Shown one piece after another: positions 33,686 through 46,282 of a DNA stretch of 64,000 nt; within the stretch, counting starts at the first letter, position 1; each line of letters begins with the position of its first letter. The position numbers were made by a program, and so were the translations under genes. The DNA is from Azadirachta indica (taxonomy: Eukaryota; Streptophyta; Magnoliopsida; Sapindales; Meliaceae). The notes beneath the pieces were generated by a model. That model did no database searches, was not told the DNA's origin, and saw only the letters and a list, made by a program, of their open reading frames with translations. The stretch spans positions 6,750,966-6,814,965 of the forward strand of contig CM040446.1 of the NCBI GenBank assembly GCA_022749755.1, read 5' to 3'.

Positions 33686-34005
33686 TCACTGGCCTTTGTC
33701 AACGAAAGAACCAGAAAGTTTTGGTGGATTACGTAAACATTTACAAGTATTATTCTGACATTTTATCGGTCCCGGACCCGGGCAAATAATTCGGCCAACA
33801 CAATCATCATCCTTCGAACATTTAGGTTGAGCTTCCACCAAAGTCTGCAACTCCCCTGAATTAATTCATAACACATCACATAAATATAAATATATAAAAA
33901 AATTTATAGACGAATATAAACTATGATTCATATAGAAAGAAACTGACAAGTTGCAATGATCATGAGAGCCACCACAAAAATCATCTTTGAAGAAATCTTC
34001 TCCAT
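33686..34005 (-). CDS. NCR-like secreted cysteine-rich peptide, unit R copy
   Basis: Exon 1 34005-33948, exon 2 33855-33686, same splice sites and 75-residue product as the unit P copy; both exons are identical in sequence to it. The TATA box (34087-34094) is also kept. Confidence 0.7.
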
Positions 34006-37000
34006 ATGCCTATCTGTATCTTGAATATAGTATTGTAACAAAAGTTGCATGCACCTTTAATTTTTTTATTTGATTTTCCCACGGTGTATATATACAAGAA
34101 TCAGGTGGAAAAGAAACTAATGTAGAGATAAATTTAGAATTTAAATCTAGATTTTAACTACCATATATATGAAATAAAATCCATTTTATTAGCAATAAAT
34201 TTAACTAGTGTAATTTATATATTACCGTAATTGGTGGTATTAGATTCTATATATAATTTTAATTGTACAATTTCTAATTCCATTCTATGTATAATTGCCG
34301 CATTATAAATATACCAAATTGAAAGTATTGTATGAAGTAAGGAAAAGGCTATACAAGTTGCTAAAGTTTAGTTTATTGGACTGATTAATTTTAATACTTT
34401 AAAAAGTACCTATAAAAATTTTAATTTATTTAAAAATAATGATTATATCTCTATCAGTAGTAGTTATTTAACAAAAATAATTGTTAAATATTTAAAATTT
34501 GACAAAATATAATATATTTATCAAAAGTACATTAATAAATAAAATTCATAATATTTTTTTATACATTAATAATGTAATATTTATTAACATATTATAAATT
34601 ATATATTTTATTAATATGTTAATAAATATTATAACTAAAATTTAAATTTATTTATTTTATAATATATTAACAATTCAATATTAATTAGATAATAAAAATA
34701 AATTATGAATAAATATTAGTCTCTCAATAAAATATATTATAATACAACACTTATGATTATTTTATAATTTATATTTACATATAGAAAAAATATATAAAAT
34801 ATAATAAAAATAAAACATATTATTCATAAAATATATAAACTTATAATATATTAATAAATATTACATTATTAATGTACTATTTATTAATGTATTTTTTATA
34901 AATATATTATATTATGTCAAATTTTAAAAATTTAATAATTAATTTTTTTAATAACTAATATTAATAAAATATACTTGTTATTTTAAAATTTTGAGATTTT
35001 TTTTCTACTACAACAAATATATTGTAGGAGATTTATTGTAATATCAATCAGAAAGATCAACTATAGGAAAAGAGAATAGTACTAAGGAGCTATGAAGAAT
35101 CTTTCTAAAAAGATCTAACTTCAAATTTGTCTTCTGTATTTTAAAGTTTATTAACTTGTTAAACTCTTCAAAAAACACCAACTGTCAAGATATTTTTTTT
35201 ATTTTCTCTTTCTTCTTCAGTAGATTTAATAAATTTAAGATCTGTTCGGTTATTTATTATAATTACTTTTTATAGTACCGTAATTTTTGGCCTAATTATT
35301 CTTCTGATGATCGATTCAACCTCTGTTATAGCCATTTCTATACATTCGATATACTCCATGAATAGAAGAATACATAGAGTTTAACATAGTAAAATAAGAA
35401 ATTGAAAGATTTCGTTGAAATTGTTCGTTTGGAAATTTCCTGAAAAACTAATCATAGGTTCTTCTCTCCATCGGAACAATAGGGCCATTATGCTCATTAC
35501 TAAACTGGTTGAAGAGATGAAATATAACCAAGGTATATCTTTTCTGCAACTATTGGTGTAAATCTACTGTTGTAATCTTTCCTTATATGAAATGAAGGTT
35601 TTATGTTATTGCTTTCAAATAAAAAAAAAAATCTCACTAGGTGATTTTGCAATTTTTTATGAATAGTTTAGAATTAACGTAGATTTTAAAATAATTTATT
35701 TTTATGAACGTTTGTTATTAAAAATAATTACAATATAACTATATGAGTAATATATTTTAAATAAATATATTGTATTTTACTTAATTTTAAAGGTTTCATA
35801 GTAAATTTTATTAATTATTGTTGTCTAAAAGTATAATAGTTGTTTTTTAATAAATTAAGACTTTTTATCATGTTTTTTTAAATCATTACGATCAATAATA
35901 GTATTAGGTCAGACTTTTGGGATTACAAAGATTTCTACCCTTTTGAGAAGAAGATAATCATTCAATTGATATTGTTTACGTTATTTTCTCATTTAATTAT
36001 TACATAATGTTATTTCAATTTCTAACCAAATGCTAAAAGGAATTGCTGATTTAATTAACAGATGCATGACGAAATTTATTGAATATATGTAAGTTTCAGT
36101 TTGGTTAAAATTTACATTACATCTTACAACTATTAGGCATGTTTGGTTTGAAATTTTGAAAGGAGAAAGAAAGGGGAAGAAGAAAGAAAACAAATAGAGA
36201 AAGGAAAGGAACAGAAAAGGGAATAATATTCCTTTATCTGATTAAAACAAGTAATTATAGAGGGAAAACAATTTATTCTATTTCTCTTAAACAAAAAAGT
36301 TCTTTATTTAGAAATTAATTATATATTCTTTAATAAATTTTAATTTCCTATTACTTTCATTTCTAAATATAGTTTAATTTACTCTTAAAATTTTAACACT
36401 AAAACATCAATTTATTCCATAATTTAGTATGATAAATTAAAAAATAAAAATAGTCAATTATTCACAAACATTATAATAGCAATAAAACTTAGCTTTAACT
36501 ATAAAATTAGTAAGAGTTTATTAAATGATTAACTTGCATATTAGAAATTAAATTATAATTATCAAATAAATATAATTAGTTATACACATATTAACTAATA
36601 AGTATGAAGTATAACATAAATTGAAAGTGGCAATAAGCCCGATACATCCTCCTTGTTTGAGCAAATTCTCCTAATCTCCTTCTTATTTTGAAAGTACCTC
36701 AAAACTCCTTCCACGCTACTTCTGTTAATGAAAAAGTTTGTGGGCTAAGGATAATATAGCAATTTATCCCAGATTGCTTGCATTAGTGAACAAATTTTAA
36801 ATGCATGTTAGAAATGATCATAATATAATTTGATTTTATCCAATATTTGTATCAATTTCTAAAAGAATTTTCTACCACAAATAAAAATATAATTTCACAT
36901 CCATAAAATTAAAAACAACAAAAAGAGAAGAAAAGGGATCTAAGTTCTTCTTTGACTTTGTTTATTTTCTCGCTTGCATCTTCGTCTTTTTGGTTCTTCT

Positions 37001-37064
37001 TCCCCTTCACCTTTGTTTCTTTCCTCATAGTCTCTTTTCGTTTTCTTTGTTTACATTGACCGAC
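34006..37064. other. Spacer upstream of the unit R peptide gene
   Basis: AT-rich DNA to about 34980, then a direct jump to the poly-A-tailed relic (A run ending 35631). Relative to units Q, S and T, the segment with the possible monooxygenase relic is missing. A stretch matching 12000-13139 follows. No gene seen. Confidence 0.5.
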
Positions 37065-38789
37065 CGGTGAAGTCAATAAGGCTCTTCTTGGGGTGAAGGC
37101 TTCTTGAATTATTTTAGATCACAAGAAATGATGGACATGGATAGGGCAAGCATTACACTGGTTCTCGTGGGAGGATAAGGCTAAGCAGAATAAGACTATG
37201 AGAGTCTTATGTCTCTTAGGTGGGAGACAAAAGCTACAGTTGCTTCTTGTATTATTTATATCATATATATTTGTAAGGGTTCAGCCCAATTGCAAAGTTC
37301 TCATAAGCGAATTTCTGGCTTGCTTGAGTTCGCCATCCTTTTAGGTAGACTGCCCCCTACCCTATTATTCATTCAATAGGCAGGCAGAGAAGCCTAAAGA
37401 GTTCCACTTCTTTTCTTTAATTGGTATGTATAACTGCTTATTCCATTACTAAAATAAAAAAGAAAGTCAAGCATATGCTTGTAACATGAATAAAGACCAG
37501 TGATTCATCCAATCAATCAATCAATAAGGATCCAAGTGGTCGTAAGAAAGGACTTGCCTAGCCTTTTCGCCCAATAATAGAGTAAGAAAGAGGCCTATAA
37601 CTAGTCAGTAGAAAGTCGAGTTCGGAAAGTTAGAGATAGGAAAGCATACGAAGTGAACTTCCTTCCTATGCAATTATTTTTCATAAATTTTTTAAGAAAA
37701 ATTAGAAAGGAACTCGACGGAGAAAGCAAGAAAGGCAGTTAAACAAAGAAAAGAAAAGTAGGTTTTAGATATTAAACTCAAAAGATTTTAGTCCAAGACT
37801 TGAAACTAGCAAATATTAGATCCTTACTAGATCACATGACGTAACTAGCACATAGCACGTAAAAAGGGATACGTATAAAGACCGAATTGGATGGATAGAA
37901 GCTTGGTTATAGGGGATGCTACGGCGAAAGCTGAGAATTCTCTCTATCCAAGTACAGCTACTATTTTTTAAGCACCCTTTAAGAGTTCTAGTGAAAGCTA
38001 TCCTTCTAAGGACCTCTCTTATCTCCTAACTTATGATGCCAGCGAAAAAAGGCCACTAAATAGATCTCCATCATATCTATCTTCAAATCTATTATGTGGA
38101 AAAGCAGTGAGGCGATCGACCAAATACCCAGCTTATGACCCGAAAGGATAAGTTACGCTTCTCTGACTATTGCTGAACCTTTTAGTTAGATCTTTAGAGA
38201 AAGATGGAAAGAAATAAGCGGCTATATAAGAGCCTAAAAAGCCATTGAAGACTAACTAAGGCCAATCCACTGTAGCCTTCATAATGGCAAATTCCTAGTC
38301 AAGAGGAATAGTTGAGCTAGAACATTAATCCTATAAAGAGTTGAGTTCCTAATTCTTGAAGCTTCTCTATTTGACGAAATGGGGGCTTGGACTGAAGATG
38401 GGTTTTCAACAACAATCATCTCACACTCTGTTCACTACCCCCTATCAGACATCAAACTAATTAGCTAACCTACCCGTAATGACCTAATTGCTAATAAAGT
38501 AGACTTGCTTACCTGAGAACTTTTTCCTTGCAACATGATTATCAAAATTGCATTAGCTTTCCTTTGTGTCACTGACATCAACCCCTACTTCAATTAAAGC
38601 TCACTCGATGCCTGGAATCTAGACCCAGGTAAACCATGGTAACTCGGCGAGCCACTTACTCATGAGATCCAACCTTGCATCCCATACTCACCTCAACCTA
38701 CTTTCTCTTTTCTTTTTTTTTTCTTTGTTTTAGACTTGGATCTAGGGGCCCAACTCCATATCCCTGCTCGAAGATATGGTCATCTGGGC
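37065..38789. other. Probable mitochondrial-type DNA, unit R
   Basis: About 95% similar by eye to 13140-14844. Small differences (for example gcattacactgg against gcattgtactgg) group it with unit S, while unit Q groups with unit T. Confidence 0.4.
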
Positions 38790-39205
38790 ATGTCTCCTTA
38801 TAGACTTGTTTTTAAAATGACTTGTCACCTACTTGTGAAATTGGAACATAAAGCTTTTTGAGCCATTAAAATGCTTAATTTTGACCTAAGCAAAGCAGGA
38901 TCGTTGAGAAAACTCCAATTAGATAAGGTGTTTCATGATAAGCACATCATAACAAAATCATTTGAACTTTCACAAAAAGTTCTTTTGTCTGATCAAGATT
39001 GCATCTATTTCTTGGAAAACTTTGTTCAAAATGGACAGGTCCTTTTATTGCCAAGACGGTTTATTCACATGGTGCTATTGAGATAGAAAACCCAAAAAGT
39101 AGCAATCTTTTTAAAGTTATTGGATGCCCTTTAAAGCTATTCTTTAAGAATTTTTCAAGTAAGCTAGAGTCTATCACTCTGAATGAACCTATATACAACA
39201 CTTGA
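38790..39205 (+). pseudogene. Integrase C-terminal remnant of the old retroelement, unit S
   Basis: Same fusion point and same internal deletion as 14845-15261, with its own additional lesions. A short open frame (38999-39205) keeps the C-terminal end to Y-N-T. Confidence 0.85.
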
Positions 39206-39415
39206 CGATTTTTTTGTTATAAACACATTACTTGTTTTCTTATGTTATTATTTTATTGATTTCATTTTTGTTTTCAGTTGCTTTCTCAGTCAATTAGCAG
39301 ATAACGATACTCCGTGACTCTTCAAGTCGGTTCTTTCAGTTGCCTACAATTATTGATACCCAGCAAAAAAGAAATTCTATCCCATTTATTTTTCTTTTCA
39401 TTTCTTCTTTTCATT

Positions 39416-39550
39416 ATGGATGTCATTATTTTTAGATTGCAAACATATTTTCCTTCTGTTCCTAGAGATGTTCCACTAAAAATGTACCAAGCCAGTTATG
39501 CAAAATTAAAAATGCTTATGCTTAACGGCATTCTTAAAGATGTACGTTGA
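39416..39550 (+). pseudogene. ORF-X of the old retroelement, unit S
   Basis: A 44-codon frame starting M-D-V-I-I and ending at the shared TGA. Confidence 0.5.
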
Positions 39551-39731
39551 ATAATTGAAGCAAAGATACGTTTAGCAAGTGAGTTTTCTAATTCATTTGT
39601 TTCATACATGCCTAAACATGTCTGGCTTAAGTAAGAGCTCTTTTGTAAAGAAACGAAGAGCGAAAATATTACAAGTATGCTAAAAATGTGCACGATCAAC
39701 TTGTAACAAGGGATGTCATTCTCTAGGGATA

Positions 39732-40043
39732 GTGTCTACTAACAAAAAAGATAAAATTCAATTCATTAAGGATGGTCTGAGTAACGAGTCTTTAGATAAT
39801 ATTCTACTAACTCTCGAGACACATTCTAGTGGATATGTGCAACGTGAAATTCTCAATTTATACACGCAATTTCAAAAAGAACATGATCGTTATAGTCTTG
39901 GGAATCTGACTTTAAAAGACCTTGTTTGCCAATTTATAAGAAAATTGGATGGAAAGCCAATCCTCGACCCTTGGAGGGCGTTTAAGTCGTTACTAGACGT
40001 AAAACCAGAGGAAGATGTAAGCCACAATCACAGCTATCTGTAA
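39732..40043 (+). pseudogene. ORF-Y of the old retroelement, unit S, full-length frame without ATG
   Basis: Open for 103 residues from a GTG that replaces the ATG of the young copy (S-T-N-K-K-D-K-I-Q-F). It shows the undamaged length of this unrecognised protein. Confidence 0.55.
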
Positions 40044-40267
40044 ATATTAATTTTTACCTATCATTCTTGAAAATTTTTAGATTCTAATATTAGTTGTTAT
40101 CTTCGACATTTTTAACTTTTTTAAATTCAAACTTTTGTGACAACAGCTGGCCTACCCTTGTTGGTTTAATTAATGCATTTTTTTCTTAAGTTGTATAAAT
40201 ACAGCACCTCAACTTCTCTATTTTTATGTAAAATTAGAATCACTGACAAGGGTAAAAGATTACAAAA

Positions 40268-40916
40268 ATGGAAGGAGTTTCTGTTCGTCAATTTAAAACT
40301 ATTTGTGTTTTTTATGGGTCAGGCTCTGAGAAAGGTGAAGAGTTTGTAAAAGCAGCAAACAATCTCAATCGAGTTTTAACTAAGTGAAAACTTAACCTAA
40401 TATATGGAAGAGAAAGCCTTAGGTTAATGGGGTGTGTGTCAACTGTTGCACATGTAGGAGGAAGTAAGGTTGTAGGTGTTATACCAAAGGTTTTATCTAC
40501 ATTTAACATCATTGGCAAAATGATTGGAGAAGAATTAATGGTCTCAAAAATGCATGAAACAATTGCTAAAATGCTTAATTTTGCAATGCTTTTACTGCCT
40601 TACCAAGTGGTTTTGGGACCTTAGAGGAAATTTTTCAAGTTACATACTGGGCACAGCTCACCATTCATCAAAAACCCATAGGATTGCTAAATATTAATGG
40701 TCTATTTAACAAGTTATTATCTTTTCTTGATCATGCTGTAGAACAAAGCTTTATTTCATAGATGACTCACAAACTCCTCATTTTTGCTCCAATTGCTAAT
40801 GACTTGATCCATCAATTGCAGAATTTTGTCCATGAACCAGACCCAACAATGGCACGATTATAATGGTCAAGTAAAAGTAGTAAAAGCGCAAGCTGGATTT
40901 GTTGCTTCAATTGTAA
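40268..40916 (+). pseudogene. LOG pseudogene of the old retroelement, unit S
   Basis: Carries the same early TGA as unit R, a one-base deletion just before the P-G-G-F-G-T signature that destroys it in frame, and the two shared late stops. Confidence 0.9.
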
Positions 40917-41975
40917 CTTTTCTTATTTTTTTACTCATTCCATTTTATTATTTTCTTTAATTATTTTTTATTAAGTTTGTTTCAGGTTTTACTTGTTTTT
41001 CAATAACTACCATCTCAAGTAATGTTCTCTACACTGTACCTCTCTGCATTCAAACATTGAAGACAATGTTGCAATCTGGTTAGGGGGAGTGTAGTTGATA
41101 TAAGTAGTCATTTTTATGTCACTAGAAAAAGAAAAAAAACCCTTTTAGATTCATAATTTGTAAAGATGGTAGAGTATGGAGTAATCTTACTCTTGAAACA
41201 CATCCTAGTAGATATGTATTATCATTTGTTTTGACTTTTGAATATCATAATAAAAGATTTATCATTCCCTTCCTTTTAAATTGATCAAATCTATAGACTC
41301 CCACATCATCATCATATAACAAATTCTACTCAGATATTCAATCAATAAGTATTCATAAACAATCTTTCATACACACACTTTGATATATGATTGTGGATGA
41401 CATATTAGAGTTTTACAATATTTGAACTCTTTTGTTTTACGTAATAATCGAGCTTCTTACCTAATCAGCAGTGAATGTTTAAGTAAAATGATAAAGTTTT
41501 AGTATGAATAACTTCGTAGCCTTAACTCGAGTAATTAGTCCGTAGGGGTGTTTTAACACCTAATACCCTAAGGCCAACTAGTCTAAGAGTTATTGGCCAA
41601 AAGCTCGCTACATGGGTTAATATTAGGCAACCAAAAAAAAAAAGAAAAAGAGAAAAAGCCAACGAAAAAAAAGGGGATAAAAATAATTTTTGCCCAAAGA
41701 AGTTTACCTTGACAAAATTTAGAACTAATATTGTTCTATCTAAATTAAATCTCAAAATGTGTATTAGTTGCAAAAAGCACAAAAAGATGGTTTGTTAATA
41801 ACTTGACTAATAAGTATTTGGTACATGTATAATAAATCTTTAAGTGAGAGTTTGTTTATTTTGAAAAGATCAAAAGAAGAGGAATGATTATTACTTTGAA
41901 TGTAAATTTTATAAATCAATTATAAATGATATTGCTTATATTGTTAGGGACTAATAATAAGCTGGTTGGGGAGTG
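40917..41975 (+). other. Uninterrupted 3' UTR of the old retroelement, unit S
   Basis: Non-coding. It contains the empty insertion site (tgact at 41804-41808, followed by aataagtatttgg), which is occupied by the young element in unit R. Two polypurine tracts are present, one near 41078-41093 and one abutting the LTR. Confidence 0.8.
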
Positions 41976-42658
41976 TAATGAATGTTTAAAAATATAGACT
42001 TATCAAAAGAAATATTATGATTTAGATTTAATAATATTCTTCTGTTCCCCAAAAATAAAGCATATTCTTTTATATTGAATTCCAAAACATGAATTGAACT
42101 AAATAATTAGTTTTGCGCAGGTTTCGTATAATGAACGTATCTTTCAATCCAAAAATCAATTGATATGGTTTCTGCGCTAAATAAACATAGACTCATTACT
42201 TCAACACTTTGTAGGCCAAAGCTTGAATTAGTTCGAGTAATTAATGAGACAAAATTAAGCTTCAACAGAACTCAAATGCATCTTCAGACTACCCCAACAT
42301 GGTATTGTATTTAGGCTGTATCTCTCAAAATACATACCCAAAAGTTATACAGATGGGTGCTTCAAAAACCTGACAAAGAGGTCTAAATTTTTTATGTTTT
42401 ACACTTTCTCAAATTTTAACTGGTTGGCTGTCAAAAGGAGCCATCAATCTAAAAGAGTGGTAGAAAAATGCAACTTAAACATATCTATCTATTTTCAACA
42501 CAACTTACGTTCTATAAAATCAACAAGAGTGAGATATGAAGCATTAGAAAGCTGATCATCCACCAACAACTTTGAAGAAAGTGATTTCACAAATTTTGGT
42601 GGTTTTGACATTCAAAAATAAGTTGCAAGTTGGTACAGCATAATTAATTAAAAATTTA
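41976..42658 (+). repeat. Truncated LTR of the old retroelement, unit S
   Basis: Starts TAATGAATG (first TG changed to TA) and ends at the same truncation point as the other units. Confidence 0.78.
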
Positions 42659-42762
42659 GGTAGAAATAATAAATTGTAATCTCTATTCTTTTTTTCAGTT
42701 AATTAAAAAAAATTTATAAATGTTAATTTTACTCTTTTAGTGCCACTATATTAATATGAGAG

Positions 42763-43396
42763 TAGGAATGACAATGGGGCGGGGTAGGGGTTGGGAGGCA
42801 TGCCTCATTCCCCGCCCCAATTTCTATTTTGACTCTCATTCCCCGCCTCATTCCCCACTAAATTTAATAGGATAGGGATGGAGAATCCTCGCATGGGAAT
42901 AAGTTCCCATCCTCATATCAATTTTCCATTTTATATTATTTTTATAAATTAATTTTAATAATATAAGATTTTAATTAACTTAAATAAAAATATTATTAAT
43001 ATATTATTGGAAACACAATATAAGATCTGTTTAATTTTTAATTTTTTACTTTTTATTTATATATTCTTTTTTTATAACATTCATTTATGACTTCATATTT
43101 TTTTTATTACTAATTATATTTAATTATAATATATAATTTTAAAAATTATAATATAAAATTATATTTACATATATAAAATTTAATTTGTAAATTATAATAT
43201 ATTTATATTATGTTTTATTGGAGAATAGGGTGTGGATGGGGTGGGAAGAGGTAAACCAATTCCCGTCCCATTAATAAATTGAGGATTAATTTCTCCCCGT
43301 TCCCCACCCCATTTCCCGTAAATTTATCTGAATTCTCCGCTGTTGAGGGTGGATCCCCATGGGTTTGGGGCCCCGTGGGAAATTTTGCCATCATTA
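42763..43396. mobile_element. Non-autonomous hAT-like element, unit S
   Basis: TATGAGAG duplications at 42755-42762 and 43397-43404; ends TAGGAATGACA and TTTTGCCATCATTA. Confidence 0.75.
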
Positions 43397-45962
43397 TATG
43401 AGAGTGAATGTACACTTATAAACAAATAACAGAAACAAATATGAAAATAACTCAACTTATTTTAACATTATAACAAATTTAAATCATAATATCTATAATT
43501 CAATGCATAAAGTATAGTATTCTTGACAAATAATAAATTATAAATTTTTTAGACTGTATTATTGATAGTTAAAAATTATTAGTCATATAAGATTATTTTA
43601 ACAAGTCATTAGTTCAGATATTAAACTTGTGCATGATTTAAGTATAAAATATAAATAGTTAAAGCTGAAAAGGATAAATAGTGAATAGATAAAGATATTT
43701 AATTATGAATAAAATATTGATAATAGATCAGAACCTTAGAGATATTTAGATTTAGATCTGAAAAATATTTAATTCTAGATAAAATATTTATAATAGATTT
43801 GAACTTAAAAGATATTTAGATCTGGATCTGAAAGGTACTTAGATTTGAACCTAAAAGATATTTAATTTGGAGAAATATTTTTTTTGAAATTTTATTTGTA
43901 TTTACCTTTCATGAATATTACATTAAATTTAAATATATGCAATATATGCAATAGAAGTCTAAATATGACAATTTTTCTATATTCCAAAACACCTAGTATA
44001 ATTTTTTCACAAATTGGGGATCAGCTCATGCTCAATGTGAAGGAAAATTCTACAATATTACAGGACATCTTATCATCAAGAGGGATTGAACACACTCTCT
44101 CAAATATTTTATCAAAATCAAATATATTAACCATGATACAATTAACATAAATAAAAATAAAATACTTAAATAAATTACATTATGTATACAATTAATATAA
44201 ATAAAAATTAATAGTCAAATATTTTATCAAGATCAAATATTCACCATGTATACGATTAATATAAATAAAAACAAAATATTTAGATATCTTATCAACATCT
44301 AATATATTAAACCATATATACAATCAATGCAAATAAAATAAATACATACCTTTTAGTCCACCATAAAGTTTTATTGTCGTAATAAATTCCCCTTAAATGC
44401 GAAATTGAATTTTGTTTTTTCCCCACAAATGATGCCAATTGTTGATATCAGATTTCGTCAACTGATATCAACCAATAAATTTATTTGTATATGGAGAAAA
44501 AAACCTATTTCTTCTATTGTTTCTTTCCTTTATGTACTCTCGTTGATTCGTTAAATTATTTAAAAATTAGCTCAAGTGGGATTTTAAAAAGAGAAAATTT
44601 AAGATTTAGTAGAATTCTAATGAGAAATAATTCAGTATTATAACTCACCTATAATTTAGATAAAAAATGATTTATCCTAAAAGATTTTTTTATTAGATTT
44701 GATCTAAATAAAAAATATTGATTAAAGTTTTATGAATTTGAACCTTTATCCTTTATCTTTTAGCATTTTATTCTTTAATATGAATTGAATAACTATCTTA
44801 TTGGGTTAATATACAGATGAAAAATTAACTTAATTTTAAATGTTGAAAAAATGGTCCAACATCATATGCTCGTAATGAGTTTTTACAAAAAAAATCATTT
44901 TTATTTAAATTTATTGTTAATTAAGCAATTTTATTCTCATTATTCTTTAGAATTTTTCGTTAAATTGAACATATGTCTAACATATATATATTAAGTTATT
45001 CATCTTATATATATATATATATACATATATATGTATGCATGGATGTATGCATTTCAAAATAATAGAAATATATGTGTGGTACTATAATTGTTTAGGCCTA
45101 AAATCATAGACCGTGAGGTTAATTAAGGATTTAGGTCTTCACGGATACTTTTCTTTTAGAAAAATTATTTTTAAAATTTTTTTATTTACAAAAAATTGAT
45201 TGCTTAAAAAAGGGAGAGAAGGGGAAAAGGATTCTTTTTTTTTATTTTCTAAAAATTAATTCTTTTAAATTTTTAAAAAGAAAAAAAAGATTATTATAAA
45301 AATGGAAGAGAAAAGAAAAAGATTCAAATTTACTATTAGATTTTTTAAATTATTTTTCCTTAAAAGAAGAAATTGATTATTATAAATTGAGAGAGAAAAG
45401 AAAAAGATTTAAATTTACTATTTTAGATTTTTTTTAAATTATGTTTTCCTAAAAGAAGAAATTGATTATATAAAAATAGGAGAGAAGGGAAAAAGATTTC
45501 AAATTTATCTTTTTAGATTTGTTTTGAAACTTTTCTTAAAAGAAAAAGAAACTGATTACTATGAAAATGAATTAGAAGGCAAAAAAAAAAAAAAAGAAAT
45601 TGGACAAAGGAGAGACTTTTTTAACCATAAACAAGGGGAGAAAAATATTTTATCAATATGAATCTTTCTTTTGCTCGAGTTATTTATTCTTAAGTTCCAT
45701 TATTTAGATACCTTGTACTTGATAGGTTGTATTTAAGTTACTTTCCTATGCACATAAAATTTGTTTGTTAACTATTAGCTTAATATTCGTGCATATAATC
45801 ATTCATGTAACATAGAAATTTTGGCTTCAACAATAAATGAAAACACTAAATTAAAGATATTAAGCATTCAAATGAATTTAACAAAACACAAAGAATCATT
45901 TACTTGAAGGAGTAAACCATGACAAAGGCCATATACTTTTCCCTTAATTTTGCAAGCAGCAC
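43397..45962. other. AT-rich spacer, unit S
   Basis: As in unit P but with a deletion near 43880 and a shorter minisatellite. The hairpin is at 44441-44472, a longer TA repeat at about 45007-45030, and the 80-90 bp repeats at about 45190-45600. An 88-codon frame at 43884-44150 crosses the deletion and looks fortuitous. Confidence 0.55.
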
Positions 45963-46282
45963 TCACTGGCCTTTGTCAACGAAAGAACCAGAAAGTTTTG
46001 GTGGATTACGTAAACATTTACAAGTATTATTCTGACATTTTATCGGTCCCGGACCCGGGCAAATAATTCGGCCAACACAATCATCATCCTTCGAACATTT
46101 AGGTTGAGCTTCCACCAAAGTCTGCAACTCCCCTGAATTAATTCATAACACATCACATAAATATAAATATATAAAAAATTTATAGACAAATATAAACTAT
46201 GATTCATATAGAAAGAAACTGACAAGTTGCAATGATCATGAGAGCCACCACAAAAATCATCTTTGAAGAAATCTTCTCCATA
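45963..46282 (-). CDS. NCR-like secreted cysteine-rich peptide, unit S copy
   Basis: Exon 1 46281-46224, exon 2 46132-45963. Both exons are identical to those of units P and R although the intron and flanks carry changes (for example one A fewer and a g-to-a change in the intron). The TATA box is at 46363-46370. Confidence 0.7.

Noticed and set aside
43884..44150. 88- and 96-codon frames at 43884 and 55839
   Set aside because: They start at a deletion junction and run through the minisatellite; composition is that of AT-rich non-coding DNA.
46040..46225. A 61-codon minus-strand frame in units S and T overlapping the peptide gene
   Set aside because: It reads through the intron in the wrong frame of exon 2 and lacks the cysteine pattern; it is the shadow of the spliced gene.
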